From: Planctomycetota bacterium
GTDB taxonomy: Bacteria > Planctomycetota > UBA1135 > GCA-002686595
Length of the DNA stretch: 64,000 nucleotides
Assembly (NCBI GenBank): GCA_020853575.1
Contig: JADYYP010000020.1
Coordinates: 245,717 to 309,716, forward strand
Direction of reading: 5' to 3'
Shown here one piece after another: positions 34,466 to 42,593 of this stretch. The notes below the pieces were generated by a model, which saw nothing but the letters and a program-made list of their open reading frames with translations, searched no databases and was not told the origin of the DNA. Each line of letters begins with the position of its first letter. The first letter of the stretch is position 1. A program made the position numbers and the translations under genes.

Positions 34466-35913
34466 TTGCCCCCGCCGCCGTCGCTCGCCGCTGCGCGCGC
34501 CGCGAGCCAGCGTTCGACGTGCAAAGGCAGCTCGAGATCGTTGAGCAACGCGAAGGCCGCGCCGTCGACTCCGCTGTAGGCAGCGTCGGCGACGTCGCGA
34601 GCAGCGCCGGGAGCGACCACCAGGCGAGGGCGCGGCGCGAGCACCGAGCTCGGTCGAATCGCGCTGAACACGCCGCTGATCACGACGCCATCGACCACGT
34701 CCACCTCCGACGCGCGCAGTCCGAGCTCGAGCCGCGCCAGCGTCTCACCGCGCGCGACGACGAACAGCGGGCGGTGCTCGAGCCACTGGTCGATCCGCGC
34801 CAGCAGCGCTGGAATCGCCTTGACGTCCGAAGGCAGGTGGAACGCGAACAGTTGCGAGCGAGTTCGTTCGGCGCACTCCAACCAGCGCTCGCCGACGATC
34901 CCACCGAAGGAGTGATCGCTGGCCTCGAAGCTGGCGCTGAGCACGGCGATGCCGCGCTCGGGCGTCGTGCTCGGCCCGAACGTCCACACCCAGTGCTCGC
35001 CTTGTTGCGCGTCGCGGAAGGCCGGCTCCAGCGGGACCGGAATGCCCGGGGGCACACCGTCGGAGCTCCAGGCCTCCAACGCACCCAGCATCTCGCCCGC
35101 GCCCAGAGCAGCGCTCACGCGTCGCCCCTGTGCCATGAGTCGCGCCAGGCATGCTTGCAGGTGCCCGACGCCCGGTTGATCGGGGAGCGCTTTCGACAGC
35201 ACCGTCGCCATGCGCGCCCGCAGGTCCGCCACCGCATCGACGCGGATCTCCGCGATGCCGCCGGCGAGCTCGCCGGACTGCGGTCGACCGACCAGACCGT
35301 AGAGACTCCACGGAGCGGGCGTCGAGAGCGGCGAGCGCACGTACATCTCGAAGCCGCTCTCGCTGATCGCGCTCGCAGCCACCGCTTCGCGGCGCGCGCG
35401 AAGGTCGGAGCCGTCGCGCGCTCGCCAGTGCAGCTCCATGACGAAGTCCCCGCTCGGGTCGGCGTCGTAGAGGCGCGTCACGCGCACCGTGACCGGGTCC
35501 CCCAGGCCCTCGGCGGCGCACTCGAACGCGCCGGGGATCGCCGTCAGATCGAGCGCTCCTGCGAGTTGATCGAGCTCGCGCACCACCGCCTCGTCGTGGC
35601 CGGCACCGCTTGAATCGGCCACCAGGCTCTCGACCCTCCGCAGCACGTCGAGCGGCGGGATCCAGCCTCCGCCCGCGGACGCTGGCTTGTGAGCCGTCAG
35701 AGCCGCGATCACCAGGCGCCGTTGGTCCGCGCTGGAAAGCTCGAAATGCCGCAGGAAACGCAGCATGCGCTCGCTGACGACGCAGGCGCGGTGCTGCTCC
35801 ACCGAGGCGCGCTCCGCAGCCGAGCCCGCCGGTCCTTGGGCGGCACGCGCGACGACCGCGAGACTCGCCAGGACTAGCGCACGGGATAGGTAGCGAGAAC
35901 CCACGCCTTCCAC
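34462..35913 (-). CDS. secreted protein of unknown function
   Basis: 483-aa protein that I do not recognise. It has a signal-peptide-like start (SRALVLASLAVVARAAQ) and no further membrane segment. The mature chain has an N-terminal helical region (about 40-130) and mixed alpha/beta after it. Single notable segments are TVRVTRLYDADPSGDF, WVWTFGPSTTPERGIAVLSA and LFAFHLPSD. No cysteine cluster or catalytic motif is visible. It overlaps the zincin-like gene upstream by 40 bp and the STT3-like gene downstream by 4 bp, so it is tightly co-expressed with them. The ATG at 35913 is the only good start. Confidence 0.65.
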   Translation of the reverse strand: MEGVGSRYLSRALVLASLAVVARAAQGPAGSAAERASVEQHRACVVSERMLRFLRHFELSSADQRRLVIAALTAHKPASAGGGWIPPLDVLRRVESLVADSSGAGHDEAVVRELDQLAGALDLTAIPGAFECAAEGLGDPVTVRVTRLYDADPSGDFVMELHWRARDGSDLRARREAVAASAISESGFEMYVRSPLSTPAPWSLYGLVGRPQSGELAGGIAEIRVDAVADLRARMATVLSKALPDQPGVGHLQACLARLMAQGRRVSAALGAGEMLGALEAWSSDGVPPGIPVPLEPAFRDAQQGEHWVWTFGPSTTPERGIAVLSASFEASDHSFGGIVGERWLECAERTRSQLFAFHLPSDVKAIPALLARIDQWLEHRPLFVVARGETLARLELGLRASEVDVVDGVVISGVFSAIRPSSVLAPRPRLVVAPGAARDVADAAYSGVDGAAFALLNDLELPLHVERWLAARAAASDGGGGK

Positions 35914-37031
35914 TTCTCCTCGAGCTCGATCAGGTTGGATCCGAAGTGCTTCTGCAGCGCGTCACGCGCCGCGACGCGTTTGCGCAAGTCGCGACAGACT
36001 TGATTGAACTTCGCGCCGTCGGTGGCGATCAAGTAGTCGACGTAGCTGAACGACAGCGCGTGCATCGGCAGCTTGAGTCCATCGGTGTTCTGCTGCAGCA
36101 CCTCGGCCAGCGGTGCCAGGTCGCCGGTCGCCACCATCTTGCGCACCACCGGCTTCCACCTGCCGCCCTTGAAGTCGACGTTCGTGTTCTGCTCCTCGTA
36201 GCAGTAGTTGTCGCACACTCCAAAGAGGCGCTCCTCGAACCAGTGCGCCAGCCCTTCGTCAGCCCAGCCGCCCTTGATGTTGCCGATCCACTGCGAGGGC
36301 TCTTGGTGCGCGAGCAGCAGGTGCGCGACGCTGTGGGCGATGTTGCGGTGCAGGGACTCGTCGTCCTTGAAGGCCGACTTGTGACCGAGCACGGAGTAGA
36401 CCGAGCTCGCGCCCATCAGCTTCACGCCACGCTGGCTCTGCTGTCCGGCGAAACGACTCGAAGCCTCGACCTGGTCGGACAGCTGCGACCACACGAGCAC
36501 CTGCGTGCGCTCCTTGAAGTCGCGCGGCTGCGCCTTCAGCGTGTCGCAGTAGAGCGCGAAGATGCGCTCGAGCCGCTCGGCGTACAAGTGCATCAACTCG
36601 TGGTGCTGGAGATTGCGCTTGTCGACTTTCATCTCGTCGACCTCCCACACCAGCGTGAAGTGTGGCGTGATCACCTTGCGCAAGGGTCGCTTCATCTCGC
36701 CGTCGAGCTTGGCGGACGACGCGGCGAAGCTCGCCATCTGGGCGCGCTTCTTGGCCAGGACCTCGGGCCACTTCGGATTCTCGCAATCCGTGCAGTCGAG
36801 CCAGCCCGTTCCGCCGCAGGTGGCGCAACCCGCGACCGCCGAGCAGTAGGACACGGAGTCTTCCAAGTGGAGCTCGACCTTGGCGTGCGAGGCGCACGGC
36901 ACCCGGCCCTCGTTCTTGCACGGGATGCAGCGCACGAAGGGCTCGTCCGGCGCACGCTTGTCCTGTGCCACGGCCGACCTCGGCAGCAGCACGCACGCGA
37001 GCGCCAGCGCCCAGCGCCCAGCGAGACTCAC
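35874..37031 (-). CDS. secreted zincin-like protein with catalytic Glu replaced by Ser
   Basis: 385-aa paralog of the protein at 31568-32710. Read from GTG at 37031, with a signal peptide (LAGRWALALACVLLPRSAVAQ), followed by paired CxxC motifs (CIPCKNEG, CATCGGTGWLDCTDC). The gluzincin-like site is His233-Ser-Val-Ala-His237, then WADEGLAHWFE with Glu259; the spacing of 22 residues is the same in both copies. The catalytic Glu of HExxH is Ser, so it looks like a pseudo-protease that still binds metal. Starts in a 4-bp overlap with the ftcD stop. Confidence 0.7.
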   Translation of the reverse strand: MSLAGRWALALACVLLPRSAVAQDKRAPDEPFVRCIPCKNEGRVPCASHAKVELHLEDSVSYCSAVAGCATCGGTGWLDCTDCENPKWPEVLAKKRAQMASFAASSAKLDGEMKRPLRKVITPHFTLVWEVDEMKVDKRNLQHHELMHLYAERLERIFALYCDTLKAQPRDFKERTQVLVWSQLSDQVEASSRFAGQQSQRGVKLMGASSVYSVLGHKSAFKDDESLHRNIAHSVAHLLLAHQEPSQWIGNIKGGWADEGLAHWFEERLFGVCDNYCYEEQNTNVDFKGGRWKPVVRKMVATGDLAPLAEVLQQNTDGLKLPMHALSFSYVDYLIATDGAKFNQVCRDLRKRVAARDALQKHFGSNLIELEEKWKAWVLATYPVR

Positions 37032-37924
37032 AGCAGCGCCTCGATGAACTGCCTCGACGGATCGAAGCCTCGCAGCTTGACGCGCTGAGCCGTGCCGCTC
37101 GGCATCGAGTCGCGCGGAGCGAGTCCGACCAACTCGCTCTCCCGAATCTCGACGCCGCGTGCGCGCGCCAACGTCTCGATCTCACGGTACACGCGCTCCA
37201 AGCCGGTCGCGGTGTAGTTGCACACGTTCATCGATACCTGCGCGCACTTGAGATCGTCGAGGAAGAACCCCATCGCCTTGATGCCCGGAAGTCCGCCGTC
37301 CTTCTCGCGGATCTTCTTGGCGATCTCCTTGGCCAGCGCCAGATCGGTGCTCTCGAGGTTGACGTTGAACGCGATCAGGAAGAAGCGTGCGCCGATCACG
37401 GTCGCGCCGGCCGTGGGGTGCAGCGCGTTCGTGGGCCCTTCGTCGGGCTTGCGCGCCGGGTCGCTGGCCACGGCGTCGCGCAACTTCTCGAAACCGATGT
37501 TGCGCACGTCGGGCAGGTTCTTGCGAGCGGGCAAGCGCGCGGCGCTCTCGTAGAAGTAGACCGGGATCGCCAGCTCGCGGCCCACCCGCGCACCGAGCGC
37601 GTGCGCCAAGGCCACGCACTCCGCCATGCTCGAGCCCTCGAGCGGAATGAACGGCACGACGTCGGTCGCGCCGATCCGCGGATGTTCTCCCTGATGGTGA
37701 TTGAGGTCGATCAGCTCGCGCGCCTTCGCGATCCCTCGAAAAGCGGCCTCGGCGCACGCGGGTCCCTGGCCCACGAAAGTCACGACCGCGCGATTGTGGC
37801 TCGCGTCCATGGAGTGGTCGATCAACTTGACCCCCGGCACCCCACGGATCGAGTCCAGGATGGGCGCGAGCACCTCGGGCCGACGACCTTCGCTGAAATT
37901 GGGGACGCACTCGACCAAACCCAT
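37028..37924 (-). CDS. ftcD: glutamate formimidoyltransferase
   Basis: 298-aa enzyme that transfers the formimino group from formiminoglutamate to tetrahydrofolate in histidine breakdown. Visible: LVECVPNFSEGR at the start, the histidine-bearing HSMDASHNRAVVTF and NHHQGEHPRIGATDVVPFIP. Only the transferase domains are present; the cyclodeaminase domain of animal FTCD is absent. The ATG at 37924 has AAGGA eight bases upstream, which decides the start; an in-frame upstream ATG lacks this. It is 190 bp downstream of hutI and overlaps the zincin-like gene by GTGA. Confidence 0.92.
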   Translation of the reverse strand: MGLVECVPNFSEGRRPEVLAPILDSIRGVPGVKLIDHSMDASHNRAVVTFVGQGPACAEAAFRGIAKARELIDLNHHQGEHPRIGATDVVPFIPLEGSSMAECVALAHALGARVGRELAIPVYFYESAARLPARKNLPDVRNIGFEKLRDAVASDPARKPDEGPTNALHPTAGATVIGARFFLIAFNVNLESTDLALAKEIAKKIREKDGGLPGIKAMGFFLDDLKCAQVSMNVCNYTATGLERVYREIETLARARGVEIRESELVGLAPRDSMPSGTAQRVKLRGFDPSRQFIEALL

Positions 37925-37961
37925 GCCTGTAGTCCTTCCGTCGCGAGCGAAAACGGCGCCC

Positions 37962-37989
37962 ATGGTACGAAGCGTCGCGCGTTTCTCCA
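37962..37989 (-). promoter_or_regulatory. candidate ftcD promoter
   Basis: On the minus strand TACCAT (37967-37962) follows TGGAGA (37989-37984) with 16-bp spacing, about 40 bases before the ftcD ATG. Weak match, but it lies in the only gap between hutI and ftcD. Confidence 0.25.
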
Positions 37990-38114
37990 CGCGCCGTGCG
38001 CGGCGCGCGCCTCGGGGGGCCCGTCAGGCAATCACGGTCGCGACGCCCGACGCCCTCCGGACGACGCCGCATCCAACATCGCGAGAGCTCGGATCCTCAT
38101 CTCCTCGAGCGTTC

Positions 38115-39368
38115 TCAGCGCTCGATCACACGCCCGCGAGCGACGACGGCGCGGACGGGATTGCGGCCGAGCTCGTAGGCCAAGTGGCGATGGTTGGGCA
38201 GGTCGAGCAGAACCAGGTCGGCGCGCTTGTGGGGCTCGATCGAGCCGATCTCTCGGCCACGCCCCAGCGAGCAGGCCGCGTTGAGAGTGGCGGCGGTCAA
38301 GCACTCCGCGGCGCTCATGCGATAGCGCAGGGCGGACCACGAGATCACCTCGGGCATGCTCTGCAGGTAGCAGCTCCCGGGATTGAAGTCGGTCGAAATC
38401 GCGACCGCGAGCCCGGCATCGATCATGCGCCGCGCCGGCGCCTCGCGCTCTTGGCGCAAGAAGAGCGGCACGACTGGACACAACACCGGTATCACCTGCG
38501 CCGAGCGCAGCGCTTCGATGCCGCGTTCACTGACGTGCTCCAGGTGGTCGGCACTCGCCGCGCGCAACTCCGCCGCGAGTTCGGCGCCGCCCAACGGCGT
38601 GAGCTGATCGACGTGCAGGCGCAATCCGAGCCCGAGCTCGCGCGCACGTGAGAGGATGCGTCGTGAATCGTCGAGCGAGAAGGCGATGCTCTCGGTGAAC
38701 ACGTCGCAGTACTCCGCCAAGCGTTCGGAAGCGACCCGCGGCAGCATCTCGTCGACGACGAGATCCACGTACGCGCCTCGACGCTCGCGGTATTCTGCGG
38801 GGAAATCGTGCGCTCCGAGGAACGTCGGCACGACGTCGACCGCGTGCAGCGCGCGCGCCTCGCGGATCGCCTGCAGACATTTCAGCTCGTCCGCGACCGA
38901 CAGCCCGTAGCCGCTCTTGGCCTCGACGGTCGTCGTCCCCAGCGCGAGGAAGCGGTCCAAGTGAACGCACAAGCTCCGCGCGAGCTCCTCGCGAGACGCC
39001 TCGCGCACACCGCGCGTGGTGGACAGGATTCCACCGCCAGCCGCCGCGATCTCGACGTAGGAGGCGCCCGCCGTGCGCATCTCGAACTCGTCCTCGCGGG
39101 TGGTCGCGAACACCGGATGCGTATGGGCATCGACGAAGCCCGGCACGAGCGTGCCCCCGCGACAATCGAGCTCGCGCCGCGGGCTGTAGCGCGCGCGCAG
39201 CTCATGCTCCGGCCCAACGTCCACGATGCGCTCGCCGCGCACGGCGACTGCGCCGTTCCGCACGACCTCGATCGCGGCCATGGAGCGGCCATGGAGCGGA
39301 GAAACGCCGCGCGGCGTCGCGATCTCCGCGGCGCCGCACACCAGCAAGTCGATCGATCCTGATTGCAT
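38115..39368 (-). CDS. hutI: imidazolonepropionase
   Basis: 417-aa amidohydrolase of histidine degradation, opening the ring of imidazolone-5-propionate to formiminoglutamate. Visible: LVPGFVDAHTHPVFA with the metal-binding HxH, KSGYGL, LGAHDFPAEY, HVDQLTPLGGAELAAEL, and ISTDFNPGSCYLQSMPE with the catalytic Asp. Normal length from the ATG at 39368 (an in-frame upstream extension to 39425 exists). Upstream of ftcD in the pathway order. hutH and hutU are not in the window. The stop codon overlaps a short hairpin (38106-38124). Confidence 0.92.
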   Translation of the reverse strand: MQSGSIDLLVCGAAEIATPRGVSPLHGRSMAAIEVVRNGAVAVRGERIVDVGPEHELRARYSPRRELDCRGGTLVPGFVDAHTHPVFATTREDEFEMRTAGASYVEIAAAGGGILSTTRGVREASREELARSLCVHLDRFLALGTTTVEAKSGYGLSVADELKCLQAIREARALHAVDVVPTFLGAHDFPAEYRERRGAYVDLVVDEMLPRVASERLAEYCDVFTESIAFSLDDSRRILSRARELGLGLRLHVDQLTPLGGAELAAELRAASADHLEHVSERGIEALRSAQVIPVLCPVVPLFLRQEREAPARRMIDAGLAVAISTDFNPGSCYLQSMPEVISWSALRYRMSAAECLTAATLNAACSLGRGREIGSIEPHKRADLVLLDLPNHRHLAYELGRNPVRAVVARGRVIER

Positions 39369-39426
39369 GGGGCACCCGCATCGCGACGCTCGGTCTCGCC
39401 GAAACACGCCGCGGGGCGCCGTCACT

Positions 39427-40188
39427 TTACGCCGTACGGCGCTGCGTTCGAGCGGGAGCCTGCTCGAGCGCGTCTTCGCTCAGTGTCTCCCCCATCGCGG
39501 CGCGCATGCGCTGCTGCAGGCGACGGCGCGCGCGCAGCATGATCATCTTCATGTTGGAGGGGCCCACGCCAAGTTGCTTCCCGGTCTCGGCGTAGCTCAA
39601 GCCCTGCACCTCGACCAGTGCGAGCGCGAGCCGATCGCGAGCCGAAAGCGCGGCGTACGCGAGCGCGTAGTGCTGCAGGAAGATCACCCACGCACCGCAC
39701 AAGCGCCGGGTGTCCTCGCCGTGCACGGCGCGCAGCGGGGGACCGCTGGAGGTATCGGGAAGTTCGGGAGCCAGCTCGCTCGTGCCGCTGATCCAGCGGC
39801 GCGGGGTAGCGACGCGCGCGCGCCGGACGACATTGGCCGCGATCGTCCGCACCCAGGATCGAAAGCTCCCGCCGTGCTCGTCGCGAAAGCCCGCCGCGTA
39901 GCGATAGACGTTGACGAAGGTGTCCTGAAGCAAGTCGCCGGGGTCCAGCCGCGCCTGCTGTTCACGGACCACCCAGCGCAACCACGAGAGCACCCGCGCC
40001 TGGGCGTGCTCGTACAGCGCATCGAAGACGTCGCGCCGTCCGGTGTCGCGGAACAACGCCATCAACTCGGTGTCGATCCGGTCCTCGGCCTGGTCCTCGG
40101 TCTCGTCGGGTCGCGCTTCGAGGAGCACGCCGCGGGCTAGGAGTTCGGTTTCGAGCGTGGGGGCGATCGCAGCGGCGAGGAGGTTCAT
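39427..40188 (-). CDS. ECF-type RNA polymerase sigma factor
   Basis: 253-aa sigma-70-family protein. Region 2 is recognised as RLDPGDLLQDTFVNVYRYA near residue 85, with the -10-binding part RSWVRTIAANVVRRARV. Region 4 reads ALSARDRLALALVEVQGLSYAETGKQLGV and ends with basic LRARRRLQQRM, a helix-turn-helix that contacts -35 elements. The N-terminus (about 60 residues) is longer than in most ECF proteins. The ATG at 40188 gives the best domain start. No anti-sigma gene is adjacent; hutI lies downstream by 58 bp. Confidence 0.8.
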   Translation of the reverse strand: MNLLAAAIAPTLETELLARGVLLEARPDETEDQAEDRIDTELMALFRDTGRRDVFDALYEHAQARVLSWLRWVVREQQARLDPGDLLQDTFVNVYRYAAGFRDEHGGSFRSWVRTIAANVVRRARVATPRRWISGTSELAPELPDTSSGPPLRAVHGEDTRRLCGAWVIFLQHYALAYAALSARDRLALALVEVQGLSYAETGKQLGVGPSNMKMIMLRARRRLQQRMRAAMGETLSEDALEQAPARTQRRTA

Positions 40189-40451
40189 GGCGGGCGCGCC
40201 CAAGGCAGCCCGCGTGCCGCGCTGTGTCCGCGGTCGCGATAGAGTCGTAAACCGCTTCTTCGTAGGTATTTGCGTCGGTTGCGAAGGCTCGCATCGAGAC
40301 CCGCGAAGAGCCTCGCTCCGGGCTCGGTTTCGATCTCGTAACAACTGCGCCAACGATGTGACGCGCACGGAGAACCGCGTCGCGCGCCAGCGCTGCCTAT
40401 GATGCCGCCGCTCGCGCCCCGTTCGGCGGCGCGGCGCCACAGTCGCCGTCC

Positions 40452-41792
40452 ATGCCCGCCGCCGAGTACCTGTTGTGCCTGAACGAGACCGCGCTGGCGG
40501 GTGCGCTCGACCCGCCGCGCTTCGATCTGGCATCGGCGCTGGCCGCCGTTTGCGCGCTCGCTCTGGGAAGCGGAGCCGCGCTGATCCGCCGCTCGCTGGC
40601 GCAGTCCACACCGGAGCGCGTGCTGGAGTCGACGCCCGACGAGGCGCGGCGCCAGCGTCTCGCACCGCTGCTCGGCAAGGTCGATCGTCTCACCACCAGC
40701 GCCGCCGTGATCGAGACCACCTTTGCCCTGGTCTTCGGCATCGGCGTCGTCCGCGCCTTCGGCACCGACGGCGTCGTCGACCGGCGCTCGATCGTCGAAG
40801 GCCTGTTGGTGTGCGTCCCGGTGCTGTGGTTCTTCACGGACGCCTTGCCGCGCAGCTTGGCGCTTCACTCTGGTGACGCGATCGTCCGTGACACGCTCCC
40901 CGCCTTCCGCATCGTCCAGAGTCCGATCGAGCTCTTCGCCTGGTCCTTCGAGGCCGTGCGCCGCGGGTTGTTGCGCCTGCTCGGCCTGCACGATGACCCG
41001 GAGTCGACTCGCCAGATCGTCGCTGGCTTGCGCGAGGTGATCGAGGACTCCGAGATCACGGGTCGGCTCGACGACGCGGAGAAGGAGATCATCGGCAACG
41101 TGATGGAGTTCCGCGACGTCGACACCGCCGCGGTGATGACGCCGCGCACCCAGGTCGTGGCGGCGGACGTCGACGAAGGCTTGGCGGCTGCGGCTCGCAA
41201 GCTCGCCGAGAGCGGGCACACGCGCATCCCGATCTACGAGGGCACCTTGGACGCGATCATCGGCACGATCTCCGCGCGCGACATCGTGCAAGTCGCCGCC
41301 GCCGGCCGGCTCGAGGACACAGCGCTGCGCAGCATCGTCCACACAGCCGTGTTCGTCCCGGAAACCAAGCGCGTCCGCGAGCTTCTAGCTGAGCTGCGGC
41401 GCGCGAAGGCGGAAATGGCGATCGTGCTCGACGAGTACGGCGGCACCGCCGGCCTGGTCACCGTGGGCGACATCGTGGGCGAGATCCTGGGCAAGATCCC
41501 CGACGAGTACGACGAGGATGCGCCCTCGCCCGTGCGCCGCTTGCCCGGCGGGGCGGCCGAGGTCGACGCCGCGATGCACGTCACCGAAGTCAACGAGCTG
41601 TTCGAGCTCGACCTTCCCGAACAGGCGGATTTCGAGACTCTGGGCGGCTTCGTGCTGGCGGAGCTCGGCCGCTTCCCGGCACGCGGCGAGATCTTCCGTC
41701 GCGGTGGCGCGGAGTACGCGGTGCTCGAGGCCGACGATCGGCGCGTGCTCAAAGTGCGCGTGCGCAAGCTCGTGGGCAGCGAGGCCAACTGA
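40452..41792 (+). CDS. CNNM/CorC-family protein with CBS pair
   Basis: 446-aa protein: N-terminal CNNM transmembrane domain (about residues 1-195), two CBS domains (about 215-335), and a C-terminal CorC_HlyC domain (about 350-440). Motifs: EFRDVDTAAVMTPRTQV at the entry to the CBS pair, and DEYGGTAGLVTVGDIVGEILG. Such proteins are linked to magnesium/cobalt efflux or divalent-cation homeostasis and sit in the inner membrane. ATG at 40452; a TATGAT box lies at 40398-40403 before it. recO follows after 3 bp. Confidence 0.85.
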   Translation: MPAAEYLLCLNETALAGALDPPRFDLASALAAVCALALGSGAALIRRSLAQSTPERVLESTPDEARRQRLAPLLGKVDRLTTSAAVIETTFALVFGIGVVRAFGTDGVVDRRSIVEGLLVCVPVLWFFTDALPRSLALHSGDAIVRDTLPAFRIVQSPIELFAWSFEAVRRGLLRLLGLHDDPESTRQIVAGLREVIEDSEITGRLDDAEKEIIGNVMEFRDVDTAAVMTPRTQVVAADVDEGLAAAARKLAESGHTRIPIYEGTLDAIIGTISARDIVQVAAAGRLEDTALRSIVHTAVFVPETKRVRELLAELRRAKAEMAIVLDEYGGTAGLVTVGDIVGEILGKIPDEYDEDAPSPVRRLPGGAAEVDAAMHVTEVNELFELDLPEQADFETLGGFVLAELGRFPARGEIFRRGGAEYAVLEADDRRVLKVRVRKLVGSEAN

Positions 41793-41795
41793 ACC

Positions 41796-42593
41796 GTGGC
41801 GCCGATCGTCGACCGGGCGCTGCTGCTGCGTCGTTTCCCCTACGGTGAGTCGTCACTGGTATGCCACGCCCTGACGCGCACCCACGGTCGCGTGCACTGG
41901 CTGGCCAAAGGCGCCTATCGGCCGAGCTCGCGCTACTACGGGGTCCTCGATCTGTTCGACACGCTCGAAGTGAGCTGGAACGAACGCCCGGGAGTCGAGC
42001 TGCAGCTTCTGACCGCAGCCAGCCTGGAACGACGGCGCGCGTCGATCTCCCGCGATCTGGGGTTCTACCGCGCGGCGCTGGTGGTGCTCGAGCTCGCCAC
42101 CCTGGCGGCCCCCGAGGGACATTCCGATCCAAGGCTGTTCGAGCTGGTCGAGCGCGCGCTGGACGACTTCGCCTCCGGCGCGCCAGCCGACGCGGTGCTG
42201 GTTGAGTTCGAGCTGTCCTTTCTCCAGAATCTTGGGCTCGCGCCGGCGCTGGTCGTCTGCGCGTCCTGCGGAGGCTCGGCGCCTTCGTTCGAGGCCAGTC
42301 CCGGCGAGGGACCGCGAGTCGCTTTCTCGAGCGGCGCCGGCGGTCGGCTGTGCCGGAGCTGCGCAGCGCAGGCCCGGGCCGTCGGTCGACGCGTCGGGAC
42401 CTTGCCGCTGGCGGTGCTGGAACGAGCGGACGCGATCCTCGCCGGGCGCGCGCGAGCGAGCGCCTACGACGTCCGGGAACTCGACCGCACCCGCGACTTC
42501 GTCGCTCGCTTCCTGGAGTTTCATCTCGAGCGCCGGCCCGCCGGATACCGCTCGTTCTTGGCCGTCCCCAACCGCAATCGCCCCCCCGAATGA
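41796..42593 (+). CDS. recO: DNA repair protein RecO
   Basis: 265-aa protein of the RecFOR pathway, which loads RecA onto single-stranded DNA at gaps. An OB-fold N-terminus (about 1-80, RALLLRRFPYGESSLVCHALTR), then a helical part, and a zinc site in the middle with two pairs of cysteines (CASC and CRSC). GTG at 41796 is 3 bp after the CNNM gene. Normal length. The stop overlaps the BamD-like ATG by four bases. Confidence 0.85.
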   Translation: MAPIVDRALLLRRFPYGESSLVCHALTRTHGRVHWLAKGAYRPSSRYYGVLDLFDTLEVSWNERPGVELQLLTAASLERRRASISRDLGFYRAALVVLELATLAAPEGHSDPRLFELVERALDDFASGAPADAVLVEFELSFLQNLGLAPALVVCASCGGSAPSFEASPGEGPRVAFSSGAGGRLCRSCAAQARAVGRRVGTLPLAVLERADAILAGRARASAYDVRELDRTRDFVARFLEFHLERRPAGYRSFLAVPNRNRPPE

